Positions 1 to 13,600 of a stretch of DNA of 64,000 bases are shown piece by piece. Each line of letters starts with the position of its first letter. Position 1 is the first letter of the stretch. The stretch covers positions 992,001 through 1,056,000 of the forward strand of contig JACAAK010000009.1 in assembly GCA_025093985.1 (NCBI GenBank), given 5' to 3'. The notes under the pieces were generated by a model. It searched no databases, was not told the DNA's origin, and saw nothing but the letters and a program-made list of their open reading frames with translations. The translations under genes were made by a program, and so were the position numbers. The DNA comes from Calvatia gigantea. Lineage: Eukaryota > Basidiomycota > Agaricomycetes > Agaricales > Lycoperdaceae.

Positions 1-646
1 TCGAGGTGCAAGCGAATCGAGTTGTTGCTGGGCCTTTTTAACCGGCTTTGGCCGGACTTTCGGTCTAGCGTTAATCACAGGTGTAGTCCCAAGATCGTTA
101 GATGGAGGCACAAAAGAGTTCCTTTCTTCCGAGGGGTGGGCAACAGGTGGTTTTTCCTTGGATTTCTGCGGGGGCTTTGTCTTCTTTTTGGGTTTGCTGG
201 GTTGGGACCTTAGCATTAACTCATCGTCATCAGTGAGTTCAAAAACGTCTGCTGTAGGCTGAATTTTTGTCTTTCGTTGTCGCATCTTTGCACGTTCCGC
301 GATAGAAGGAATGGGAGCAATGTCTCTCTGGAAGCCAGCAAAATAATCCATCTGCGGCGTTGTTGCGGCGTATAGTGGGAAAGACATGTCTGGTATCGCC
401 TGACGATCCGTGAGTAGCTGAGTCCATAAATGCGTCATAATCGACTTACTGCACCCGCAGAGGTGGAAATTGGGAATGGCCCTGGACGGCTCACAGAATC
501 TATGGCAGCGAGGTGAAATTAGGGCGGTCAAGTTCGTATGGAAGACCGGGATTTTACCTTGTTTTCCTTGTTGAACTCCTTCATTCTCGCTGTCCTGAAA
601 TGACCTCATCGTTGTCGATGTTAGATAGAGGACTATCCGCATCCAT
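1..646 (-). CDS. Partial unknown protein, Lys/Pro-rich (runs off left edge)
   Basis: I do not recognise this gene. The minus frame is open from about position 351 to the window edge. It encodes a low-complexity, basic, Pro/Lys-rich chain with an acidic patch (FELTDDDELML) followed by a KPKKKTKPPQKSK stretch, which suggests a nuclear protein. Proposed splicing: introns 500-557 (GTAAAA...TAG) and 352-449 (GTAAGT...CAG), with ATG at 646 giving MDADSPLSNIDNDEVIS. Joining that start to the second frame (DSENEGVQQGKQD) needs one extra G at 594-595 to be ignored. Alternatives are the ATG at about 611 in the second frame, or an intronless start at 438. The 98-bp second intron is longer than most here. 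Only the open frame at 1-351 is firm; the 5' model is inference. Confidence 0.45.
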
Positions 647-1690
647 GGTCGGAGGGTGGGGTACTGAAGGACAAATAATTACTGCCTGTGCGGTTGTGAC
701 AGTCACGACCTCTGATTCGACGCGTCGTGTGACTGATCGCGTTTCGCGTTCCGCTTTGGCCCTGATATTGAGTACCGCTGCGTAGTCTCATTGCTAGAGT
801 GCTATTCATCTACGACCCGGAAGTATGTCTTAATAATATTCGGAATATCAGTAAGGATTGAAGACCGAGACACAGGCCGCAATGCAGAGAGCCAGAATCC
901 GGTGAGCAACCAGTGAGACTCTTCACTGAAATCCGGTTGAAAAGACACATGAGCCGGTGATTCCGAACTGATCATGCACGAATTCTAAGTTGATGGAGAG
1001 GCACAGGGTTATGTAGTAGTTTATTTCTCCTGGTTATTTTCTACTTGAGTGTTTGAGATCGATGAATGCACTTCTGGTGTTTGTGAGGCTATTCGACACG
1101 CTGTCCGGCACGGGAGTCTCGCTGATTTCTCGAGGCTCGTCAGCGGTTTGTCCCCATCTTGGCTCATTTTTTTTGCCCTTGGAGGTGTCTTAGCGGAAGG
1201 AGCTACGGAGCGACAATGAGCATGTATGCGTGGCGAGTTTTTGATGGGGCACTGACCTAACCGACGGATCAAAGGTGTTCAGTCGATTGGGTCGGAAAGG
1301 ACAGGGGAGTCAACTTTGCGCATCAATTCTGAGGAAACAAAACAAAGGCACACTACAAGCAACCGGGAGCTCATCTGTGATCAGATATTGTTGGTTTGAG
1401 GGGCGCTGGCCGATCGCACTATGTTGTGTTTCATAAGCATGCCTGTGGCGTCGGCAACTGAAAGAGGCTAACGATTTGTTGTAAAATAAAAGTTGCGGCC
1501 GACTTGCCTGAAATCGTTCCACGTGCCCGATGTCTGTCTCATCACACGCTAATTTGTGAGGAAAAGAAAGTCTATTCAATTACTTTGTATTACAGTGTTC
1601 CAGTTACAACAAAATGACATGGCGGGTAATCTCTTAATGCAGTGATAAGGCGGTAGAATCTAAGTATGGGTAAAGTCGTGAAAAAAGCGA
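647..1690. other. Intergenic, no gene seen
   Basis: This is about 1 kb between the 5' end of the left-edge gene and the 3' end of the fatty acid synthase, both on the minus strand. It should contain the FAS 3' UTR/terminator and the promoter of the left-edge gene. The short frames on both strands (at most 90 codons) show no domain and no splice-supported extension. Confidence 0.5.
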
Positions 1691-4600
1691 TCACGCGGAC
1701 GTAGTGGCTTGGGCAAATGCGATGGCAACCGTCTATGATTTGAGTCAGCAAAGAATACTTAAGGTGTGACGAAAAAGTGGCACTAACCTCGGAGTGGCTC
1801 AGCGAAATCAGCACACTTGCAACCCCTCGTTCTCCGGCCTTCAACTTGGCTTCACCATGGAGGTGAACGGAAGGGACACCATCAGCGTTGTTGAGAATCT
1901 CAATATCCTTCATGGGTGCTGCGGCTCCTGATGATTTCACGCCAAGAGACTTGAAGACCGCTTCCTTGCCAGCCCAGCGAGCAGCGAATGATGAGGCGGG
2001 GGAAGGTTGAGCGCGACAGTAGGCGATTTCGGCGTCGGTGAAATTGCGAGTGACAAATGTAAGGTTATGAGAAGGGACAGCAGAGATGAGCTCTGTTACC
2101 AGAAAGAAATGTGAGGATACGTCATTATGTGGTAAAGTGTGGACAGACCTTGGTCGACGCCAACGCCAATAACGTTGTTGCCTGTGACAGCATTGGAGGC
2201 TAAGGCGGCGGAGTGCGTCTTGACATTTGCGACATCAAGGGGGACTTCCTCAGGTAGCTTGCCTTTGAAGGAGTATTCACCAGTCTTGGAATCATACGTT
2301 ACACGTGCCATCGAATTCAAGAGGACTTGTCGTTCATTATCAGGAGTGAAGGGCGGGTGATCCTTGATCTTAACAAGCGAATTCTTGATCATCATATCGC
2401 TCATAGCCTTGTACGATTGGAGAGCACGCGTGCGGTTACGCTTCTGGTATTGCTCAGTAGAAGGTAGGCTCGAGGGCACCAAAGAGGTAGCGAGGATGGA
2501 CAACGAGAGCAGTTCCTCCGACTTGGCCGAAACCGAAGGATGACATCACACCAGCGCGGATACCATCAGTGTGAATCGTCTTTGACGGGAACATGAGGAG
2601 CCGACGGTCTTGGAAATGTGAATCAATGTTGCTGTTGGGCCGTTAGTAGTGAATTCCGCAATCTTGGGCAATCACTTACTCGCTGTTGCGATTTCCGGGA
2701 ATGACACCAGAAACGACGTATTGCAAGAGGCCAGCCATCTGCCAAGCAGCAGATCCTCCCTTGGAGTGGCCAAGGAGACTCTTTTGTGCGACTATGGGAA
2801 CGGCATTGCCTGGACTACGAGAGATTGTGCTGAGGATGTCGTTCCAGATCCGTGTCTCATTTTCCTCATTGGCGTTTGTGCTGGTACCATGAATAGAGAG
2901 TACACCAATATCATCGGCACTCAGACCCCAGACGGCAAGGGCACGACGCAAGGGAGCGGTGCGGGGATCTGAACCTTCAAGCATACCGTACATCCCGAGT
3001 GCATCCTTCTCCTGGCGGGCAGCTTCCTTCTCGAGGTCCGCGACGCGGGTTGCAACATACCCTTCTTCAACGGTCTCTCCTTGCGACTTGCGGAGGGTGA
3101 CTTCTTCTTGAAGCTCGGACTGTGCATGAGCCAGCCATTGTGAGATCTGAGAGCGACGGAAGGCGAGTTGGCGAGAGCGATAGGCAACATCAAGGATCGG
3201 CAAGGGGTGTTTGGAGCGAACTTCGCGAGCAACGGTTAAGGCACCCTTTCCGGGAGCGGGGACAGAGCGACCAGCCTTGTCACTTTTGGCAGTATCAGCA
3301 TAAGGAAGAAATAAACATCAGATCAAGACTTACGTGGATGTTGAAGTGAAGGCGAGGATGCCGCGAATGGGAGCTCCGATCTCGAGAGCAGTCTTGGCAC
3401 TCATGACAATATGAACACCTGTGCCTTGCGCTTCCATAAATCCAGCACGGGAGGTCGTGGCAGGGCGAGACATTTCAGTTGGCTCACGGCCCATTGCAAA
3501 CTCAGTTTCAGCATTGCTAGTTGCCTTCATATTGGCGAATTCATATGAACCCTCTTCGCTGATATCATCGAATCCACCAGCAATCATAACTTTGGCCTTT
3601 CCGGAGAGAATCGTGTCGCAAGCAATCTCAAGAGATTGGAGGGCGGTAGCGCTACCGGGGAGTGAGCGATTGTGGAGAAGATCAGCTGCGTTTGACGTAC
3701 CAGGCACCAACGGGAATCTTGACAGGACCACTTGAAGACATTAAAAGCAAGTTGATCCAGCCAGCCGTCGTGTTTATGAAACTATTTGTATTATTGTCAG
3801 ATACGGGGAAGTGGGAAGGTAGTGGAAGTACGCACGTCTCCTGCAAGATATCGTTCTGCACCTCACGTTCATCTCGGCGGTCCTTGAACATCTTCGCCAT
3901 ACTGGTGACACCACCCATACCAGATCCAAGAGAAGTCCCAACTTCGGATGGGTGCATGTACTGATAGAGCTCGTATGGATCTGTGATACCGGAACTGTTG
4001 AGGGCCTCTGCGGTGCAGACGAGGGCCCAGAGGGTGCCACGGTCGGTCTGAGCAATAATGTCTTCAGGGATGCCATAGCGTCCGGCATGCCAACCAGTGG
4101 GAATTTGTCCTGCGACGGTGCGACTAAATTTGAAGGCTTTTGGAACAAAAACGCAGGCGCCCTTTTTCAGTTTGGCGAACCACTGTCCGTCTGCTCCAGC
4201 CCATACATCGCATTTCTCACCGTGCTGAAGTTTGAATTTTTGGGCCTCGGCTTCGGTGACCTCAATGGGCTCGAGGTCGTGGATCAGCTCTATTTCTTGG
4301 TTAAAGACCTTCTTGTTAGGGTCATATCCACGGAATAGCTCGGGTTCTAACGGAAATTATCAGAATGTGCGAGAAAGCAGGAAGAAAACACTTACCAATG
4401 AGACGAACACCAGCGTGTGCCAAGATATCCTTCTCATATAGGCCCTTGACATCCTTGTCATCAACAGGCTCGCCGCTCTTGCTGTCTACCCAACCGACAT
4501 AAAGTGCATTATTTTTGAGGCGACCGTTAAAGTGTTTGATGTAGCCCATCATCCAAGCCATCTCAATGCAGCCTTCGATTGTCAATTCACCCCGCGCTTC

Positions 4601-7600
4601 CATTTCCCAGCGGGTACGAGAACTGCCCCATGGACTAACTTCAGCGAAACCAGTTACAACAATGACCTTTTCAAGATCGATGAGGCCGCTCAACTGAGCA
4701 ACATCGGAGAGTGATTCAACGGATTCCAGCTTGGGGAACTCAAAGCGGAAGTTCGCGCGAGGAAGGACGTTGACTATTTGGAGGAGACGTTCAGCCTCAA
4801 CACCATTGATAGTCTTGAAATCGGCTGCATTGTCGTTGGCGATTGCGCGGCGAAGATCCGCCTTCTTGCGTAGGTTGGTACGAATACGAGTGGTGATGTC
4901 AGCAAGGTCGGGAAGGCGGTCCATACCACCATTGAGATCGGCCCAGATTGGTTCGACTTGAGTAATGCTGAAAAGCAGGGGGTGCATTAGGCCGAGAATG
5001 TTGAAAGCCATCTCCTTGGCAGAGAAAGTCCTGACACCGTAACTCTCGAGCTCGTGAGCGACAATATTGGTAGGGGCCATTAAACCGGTGCCACGGGTCC
5101 ATCTGTGAGAAAGGTCATTTTGAGTGGTGTGTAAAGAGGATGACAACATACCCAATAACGGCACCAGCCAAACAGAGGTATTCGCCCCAGCTTTCTGAAG
5201 CCCATCTCTGGAAGAGAGTTTCGAGGGAGATCTTGGATTCCGAGTAGAGGCCATCGTTTCCAAAGAGGCCATGGTTAGGAGACAAGGGGAGGATAACTTG
5301 GGTAGGGCGGGTGACGATGCGCCTGCTTGCCTTCTTGTTCTTGACGTAACCAAGGATACGGAGAAGGTTTACCAACATCATACGGTGTGCAAGCTCAGAG
5401 CGATCATCGAGACCGTCAATCTCACGGCCATTTTCGGGTATACCGGCGAAAGGAAGGATGTAATCGAGGTCCATATTGAGGTTATTATAGATGTAGTCGA
5501 TGAGTGCCTCAACATCCTGCTTTGAAGCTTGGTTGAAAGGAACAACGGTGAGAGCGGATCCACGGCTGCCGAAGGATTGGAAGATAGACTGGTAGTATTC
5601 CACGGTCTTACGGTTGTAGCTGGAAGTTGTGACAACGACGTGAGCACCGCCAGAGAGAAGTCCTTTTACGACCTCAACACCAATCGAGCCCTTGCCAACG
5701 CCAGTGCAAAGAGCGTTCTTGCCTTCAAAGGTAGTACCAGATGTGGCGATTTCATGAAGGATATCGAGGTAGACACCAGTGAGATTGCTGCTGTACTCCC
5801 AAGGTTGTGCCAACCTTGCGTTTAAGGTGGAGGAGGGGGATCTTGTCGGCAGAGACCGGCGTGATGCCAGCATTTTGCGGACGGAGGAATTGGGAAGAAG
5901 GGCGACGGCTACGGGCTTGGACACGAGCACGCGGGTCAGTACCCTTGTGTAGCGACCGAACAACACCCTCATATAGAGCCTTGATGCGATTCTTTTGCTC
6001 CTGGTTGATCTCAGGAAGAGACTTGACGACTGTCCAAAGCTTCAAGACATCGTCTTGCACCTTCTGCGTACTGACGGGTCCCGCAGCACCATCACCGGTC
6101 GCCATTTCTTCGACGTAGGCCTCGAGCTTGCGAACATTCTCGCGGACAACCTCAGAATAAACGATGTCACCCTTGGCGGTGACTTCTGTGTGAGGAGCAG
6201 TAGGGAACGTAACTAGTGGATAGGTTAATATTAAGCTTCCAAATAACTCACGGAACTCATACCATCTTTGTAAACAGGAGACTTGCCAAGAACCTCACGA
6301 GTGTTGTCAATGAGTTGCTGACCGAACTCCTTGGCCAGCTTGTAGGTTTCACCCTTAGAAGGATCAAGCTTGTTGATGTGATACTCCATGTACTGGAGCA
6401 TGTCAGGGTCGGCACGGTTAAGGAGGGCAATGCAACGGGCGGTGATGTCACGGTCGACAGTGGTGAGGCGGCCAAAGAGGATGTCGTAGTACATGAGGAG
6501 AGCATCTTGACGAACCCAATTCCATGACGAATCAAAGTGGCGAGCCTTCAAGGGGTCAAAGCGCGGTTGAATGCCCTCGACGTAAGAATCACCATGCTCG
6601 CGAGTAATGCCGTCAAGCTTGGATTGGAGGGCAACATTGTTAGCCTTCTCGCGGTCGTAGGCGATCTCTCCGGCGCGAGAATCCTTCTTGAGGTAGCGCA
6701 TGTAGAGCTCAATGTGTTGCTGAACGAACTTGTCTTGGTCGTTTTGGAATTTGAGGAACTCCTCACTGTTGATAGTGGCACCACCAGCACCACCAGCACC
6801 ACCACCGACAGCACCAGGAGCAGCGAGGGAAATGCCAGAGCGCTGGGCGTAGGTCTGGACGATGCCATCGAGCCAAGATTTCGCTTCAGTCTCTGAGGCG
6901 AGACGCTTCGCAGGCTCGAGAGTGGTAGCAAGGAGAAGAACACCGTCGGAACGAGATGGACCAAGTCCCCAGGATTTATTGAGATATGAGCGGATAGAAG
7001 AAGCATTGAAACCACCAGGCATCTTTCCACCAATAAGACGAGCAATAAGGCCGGTGCTGTACTTGCCCAAGGTGCCACTAAAACCACTACCCAAAGAAGA
7101 ACCGAACTCCTCAAGAGGAAGTTCTTCTGCCTTCTCGGGGGCAGAGGAAAACTCTTGCTGAAGATCGCCTAGAATCTCATTTTGGAGAGTGGACTTGCCA
7201 CCAACAAGATCCTTGATAGACTTGGAGAGGGGGATTTCGTCAACACGCTTCTTCATTTTCTGGGCGACGATGACAGTGAGAATGTCAATGGCCTTTGATA
7301 GGAGCATCTTCAATACTGGCAGCAGGACCCGCGGAGGCGGGGGCAGCAACAGGAACAGCAGCGGCTATAGGAGCGGGGGTGGCGGTCGCAGGAGTGGGCT
7401 CAGTGGTAGACTCAGCGGGGGGAGCCTCAGGTTCGTCCTCATACTGGTAGTAAATCTCCTTCGTGTTCTTCGCATGGCAAAGGATTACTCGTGTGCGGGA
7501 GACGGAATCATCAGACGATTCATATTTAGCCTTCAAGGTGCGCGAGGCCATGCCAGTCAGAGTGGGCCCAGGACCTAGTTCGATAAAGCGCTCGAAGTAG

Positions 7601-10600
7601 AATTTGGAGAAGAGGAGGTCCTGGGTTTCAATCCAACGGACAGGGGAGGCGAATTGGTATGCAAGTAGCTCAACGAGAATAACATAGGCAAGCTCCTGGC
7701 GATGCTCAGAGCTTCCCCAAGTCTCCTCTTCCCAGTTTTTGAGCACCTTGTCGAGACGAGGGGAGGAGGTTTGATCATAGATGATTTGAGCATATTCACG
7801 GGAAACCTCGAAAGGCTTGGCGATAAGGTTAGGAATATATTTGCCAACAAGCATATCAGGGTTGAGGTGGGCGGGGTTAATCTTCTTGGAGAGATCTAAA
7901 AAGGAAACATTAGGAGACGTCTAAAGACAGCCGCTATCAACCACTTACAAGCTCGGAATGGCAGAACACCGGCCCAGAGATAGCGGGAATGGAAGGGCAC
8001 GTCAATGCCAGGAAGGGGAATGGTGGCAAAGCCGCGCTGGAGGATGATGTAACCCTCAGCCTTCTGTAGATCAAGAGCGCGCTGGTGGCACTCAGCAATG
8101 ATATCCTCCAACATTTCCTTGACCTTCTCGATGGAATATGTCTCAGTCAACTGTTTCAGGGATAAGTATCTGGAAGTCCATGTTGAGTAGAAAAAGCATA
8201 CCTTGACAACGTCAATCTTCTTGACCTTGAGATAGTTCAAGACGTTCGTCGTGGTTTGAAGAGCGAGGAGCTCGCCGGCACAGACGTATTGTTGACCCTA
8301 TTGTGATGGTCAGCATTTGCAACAGTAAAAGAACAGACCGCACACACCTCGACGTTGAAGTTGACAATTTCAAGTAGCAACCCGGTCTTCTGAGCGATCA
8401 TCTCGACGACTTCACGCAAGGCAGCATCACTGAAAGTCGCAGAAATGCGAGAGGGATTAACTGCCATCATGGCATAATTGGAGCGATTCTCCGAGTCACG
8501 TTCAACAGCGCGTTGCATAGTGATGCCACGGTAGAAGACGACGTCAACGAGGGCCGAGATATGAAGGACATCGGCGATAGAAGCAAGAGCAGAATATTCA
8601 CCCAAAGAGTGACCGGCGAAAGCACAGTCCTTCTGGACGAAGCCCTTGGAACGCATATCCTCGAATGCAGCCTTCTCGGTGACGACGAGGGCGATTTGAG
8701 CGAACTGGGTAGCGAATAGGAGACCGTTGGGATGGCTAAAAGTATAACGAGGAGTGCGGTTATTAATGTCGGCGAAAAGGCGCAGAGTCTTGGGTTTGCC
8801 ATCCTTGTCGAGCGCATCGTAGGCCATGTCCATATAACGTTGGCGAATAGCCTGGCCCTTGATACCACCGAAGTAGATGGTCTTCTCTTTGGGATTGTCC
8901 CTGACGATTTCGATGATGGAGAAGCCATATGTAGCAAGCAAGTGGGCATCGGCACCATCCCAAACAGCACGAGCAGCAGGAGAAGAGTTGTAGAGATCCA
9001 TTCCCATGCCGGCCTCTTGAGAACCTTGTCCAGTGAAGACGTAGACGGTAGTAGGCTGCTTGACCTCAGCAGAACCAGTGAGGACTTTCTCGCCACTTGA
9101 ATTTGTTGTCTCGACACTGACAACTATATTGCCATCGCGCATGCCAGTGTGCTTGAGCTTCACGAATAACTGTTCACCTGGAAGAACCATGCCGACGAAG
9201 GAGACGTTGTATGCGAGCACACGATCAGGATGACCCTGGGCAACGACAGTCTCAATGTAGCGACGAGTGGCAGCACTTGACCACATGCCATGAGTGATGG
9301 TGGCGGGAAGCGAGGCAAAGTCGGAGAAGTAGGGATTGATGTGAATGGGGTTGAAGTCACCAGATATCTTGGAATAAGGCTCGTTCGTCAGAGGTGCGTT
9401 GAAGGAAGTAGAACCCTCGACACTCTTGAGGGTGTATTCATTGCTGAGAGGAGTAGGGAGATCTTGAGGAGCACCGTGGCGCTGGAGGTAAGCAATGACA
9501 GGGGTTGCCTTGGCAGTCATCCTGTTGGAAGTTGACACTGCCAACCTTGACGAGGACTTTCAAGTGGTTGCGAACGAAGACGTCCCCGGTAACGGAGACA
9601 TTGCGGAAGATGGCACGGTCCTTGAAGAAGACGGAAGATTGGATACGGAAGATGAGAGAGGTGCCGGAAAGAAGGGGCGAAGACTCGTTCTCCCACTCGA
9701 ACCATTGCTTGGATTGAAGGACACCAACGTCTGCGTCAGCCTCAAGGGTTACAAGATAATCAGGCTCCTCAGTCGTCTCAAACGTATTCTCGTAGTCGGC
9801 AAAGCGACCACGGTAAAGGAAAGCAGAAACGACTTCGATGACGCGCTGGCCATCACGATAGACATAACCCTTGACCTTGACGGTTTTGCCCTCGGGAGCA
9901 TTGACGACAGAGACGATGCGAGCTTCAGATTTGCAAACATCGCCAACTTTGAGAGGAGTAGCACCCTCAACCATGCGGAAACCGTTTGAGAGGTGGACGA
10001 GCTTAAGCAAGTCACCATCGATGCTAGCAGGGAAGATAGATTTCATGATGGCCTAGAAAAAATGTCGGTAAAGAGCTGATTGAAAGGTGTTAGGTTCAAC
10101 TTACCTGCCAGCCGGTGACGATAGCGAAGTCCATGGGAGCTTGCGCATTATCATTTCTGACACTTTTGAACGATTCTCCTTGATTCCCGACGACAGCACA
10201 GAATTCTTCGACCTCCTCTGCGGTGATTGTAACCTCCGGGCCAACAAACGTCTCCTTGATATCAATCGTGGGCAACACCTCGTTGTCACCGTACCACAAC
10301 TTCCAGTAAAATTGCTTGATGCGCTCATTGCGGCCAGCACCAACCTCATGGATGGGCATGTAACCCTGAGAAGGCTTGTATTGGAATTGGAGGCTGAGGG
10401 GAACTGCGACCTCACGACGCTCCTCGAAGATGGTGACGTCAATGAGATGGGTCGAGGAGTTGTATTTGATTTCGACAGCTTTGAATTCGGGAATGTGGGC
10501 TCCATAGGAGCGAGCAGCACCGTAGATGGTGACGGAGACAGGAGTTGACTGTTCATGGGAGACGACGACCTGCTGGCCGGAACGAGGTGCAAGGAGACGA

Positions 10601-13600
10601 CGGATGGGATTGTCAACATAAGTTGTACCCCGAAGGATAGTCTTCGAGGCGACGAGAGCGCGAAGCCAAGTCAACTCAGTTCCGCCGAGAGTCTCGAGCC
10701 ATTGGATGGGGCAAGGAAGAGACGAGCCAATGTGGTAAACGAGGTCATTAGATTGACGAGTACAGGTGACACCGGGAAGGGAGCGAGGGAGAGAAGGTTC
10801 AGGCGCCATGAAGTCGACAGTGGGAATAGTGGATTCGTCACCATTGTACTTCCACTCGAGGACTCGAGAAATGAGAGAAGAGTGGAGGTTCCCAAGAATG
10901 TCTTTGATTGGCTCGTCCTTGATAAGTGACCATTTCGCTGAGACGGGACCCTGAAGAATACAGACACGCTGAGGATCTTTGTCAAAGACGGCTTCAATGT
11001 CTTCAGCCTGACCAAGCGAATCCTGTAATATTTGATTTTCAATTAAAAATGATACATATGTTTTCTGGTACGCATAAGACTCACCTTCTTGAACCACACC
11101 TCAAAGGTTGCATCGAGTACAGGGATGAAGGGGACGGGCTTTTGGCCAGGTCTTTGCGCAATAGCAAGGAAAGTACGCCAAATCTTCTGCAGCAAGCAAC
11201 TGCTCAGTGGCGAGAGGATATACTTTGAAAAACTCCTCGACGAGGGAAAGGGGGTGATCAAGAGAGTTGTAGGACTGGATAAGAGAAGGTTTGTTGCCAG
11301 TACCATTGACACCAGCGAACCGCTCCTCAACACGTCTCAACCAATCACCCAACAAGTTACGGAGGGAGATATCGATCCAACGTTTCTCATGCGCAACATA
11401 CATCAACCTGACCAAACGCAGCGCTGTCTCCTCGTATGTCATGTCGCTTAAATCCTTTACGACGGTACCATCCTTCTTCATGCCGAACCATGGCCTAGCG
11501 AAATCTTTGTTCAACTTCTCGATAACTTCATCACGATGCTCGGCCAACCAAGCAGCACGTTTCTCCCTCGGCAAGCTGAAGACAGTATTGTCGAACTCCT
11601 TCCACAACCTGACACCACGATTGGCGATTTTGTGAATGGGTTCACCCAACTCGGAACGAACAGTCAAGACACCGCCAGTAGGCTTGGTGTATGTGCCCTC
11701 CCAATCTTCGTCATTGACACCGGAAGCAGCGATGAATCAGGTCCTTGACAGAGGACGATGTGTGCGCCTCCTTCGCGACCATGACACGACTGGCAAGCAA
11801 GAAACCGTCGAACGGCATAGGCTGAACACCGAAGAGGTCAGTAGACCACTGCCCGGTCAAGTAAGGCCAAACATCCTCAGCACTACCAAGGCCTGAGCCA
11901 GCCACGAGAACGATATTGGGTTGTTGGCGAATGGCGCGATACGTGGCAAGAACGGGTTGATGGAAATCCTCATAAGAATGATGACCACCGCCGCGACCAC
12001 CAGTCCACTGAAGAATGACAGGATAGTCAGGTTGGGCGGCAGCGATATTAATGACGCCACGAATGCCATCGACCGAGCCGGGCTTGAAGGCAACATGCTT
12101 GATGCTAGCAGCCCTCAAACCATCGATGAGTTCAATACCTTTTTCAAGGGAGGGAACACCAGCAGCACAGCAGAAACCTTCTATGGGAATGCCCTCTCTA
12201 CGCATCTCTTGCCATCTGGGGAGCTGGTAGGTGAACTGACGGGGGCTGATGTAGAGGGAGTTGAGACTAATGCCGACGCCGGGGGGGATCTTGGATTGAA
12301 TCTCGGCGACCCTTCTCTCAAGGTCCCCGGACTTGTACTGGCCTCCACCAGCAAGCTCAACGTGGTAGCCAGCATCGAGGATGGCGGCGACGAAACCACC
12401 TTGGACGGTACTTGGGGTCATACCCGCAACCATGATGGGAGGCTTGCCCAACAAACGAGACATGGGAGTATCAACGTAGACGGTGCCATCGCTAAACGGT
12501 CATAAGCATCACAAAATCTAGTGAAAACTAGTTACTTACCTCGTGCGGACTAATTTAGCCGCGTACTTTTTGCTCCAACAATCTTCATACTTGACATCCG
12601 AGGTACTGTACAGCTCGGCGTCACCCTTCCCTTTGTCACCGACGACAATCACGCGAACACCACGTCCATCCAAGTTCCTCGCAGTAAGAGGACCAATTCC
12701 GCTGAGACCACCAGGACCGAAATCAATCGCATGGGTAGCGCTCTCAGGGAAATCGGTCGCCTTGGTCCAATGAATTGGCGCAGTGAAAATCTGGTCGCAC
12801 AAGGAACGCGTGATTGAACCCTTCAACTCTCGCATATCAGCACCTTAAAAGTAAAAGTCATTAATATGACCCTGAAGCGCATTTTCGCGATTAATTAAAA
12901 CACGTACCAGTCTCGGTGTGGTACACCGGAATCTTCAAATCGCACACGTCCCATAACTCTTCTTCCAAATCCTCATTTACAACGGTGTCCGTGACACCGT
13001 GCAAGTAGTCGCTGTGATACGGAACCCCAACAACCAAAAAGCGCACAGAGAAGACGGGTTTGCGTTGGGAGTGGGGGATCTTACTCTGTTCAGCACCACT
13101 GGGTGCCTTATTCTTCCTCAGGTTGGTGACAAGACCATGTAGAGCCCTAACTGGGCCAGTGACAACGAAGGCTCGCGGTCCATTATTCAAGGAGACAGCA
13201 AGTTGCGAATTGGAAGGGAGATGAGAATTTGTCATCTTGATTTGGGCCTCGAGGTCCTTGAGGGGGAGACCCGTAACTGCCAACATGGGAGAAGGGGTTC
13301 CTTCACCGCCATCTAGGGCATCTTGAACGAGGCTGGGTTCAACGGCGACAGAAGGGAATGCTTGTTGACCCCGAAGACCGCAGAAGAAAAGCCAGCGGAG
13401 AGCCTTACGAGAGTTTTGGAGGAGAGAATCGAATGATTCGGATGTGCTCGCAACAACGGCAGAGACGATACCCTGCGAGTGGCCAGTGGCACCGGCAATA
13501 CGGTCGCGAAGTTGACCAGGGGTGAGATTGACCACGCGACAAACAACGAGGTACTGCACGAGCTGTGTCAGCCCAATGAGGGGAAACGAAATGGGGACTG

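Noticed and set aside
513..785. Plus-strand 90-codon frame upstream of the left-edge gene
   Set aside because: It overlaps the proposed 5' exons on the other strand and has no domain or splice support.
5752..6105. Taking the FAS frame breaks as introns
   Set aside because: At every one of the six FAS sites the conserved residues on both sides are contiguous and no GT...AG pair of workable length exists, so an intron cannot explain them.
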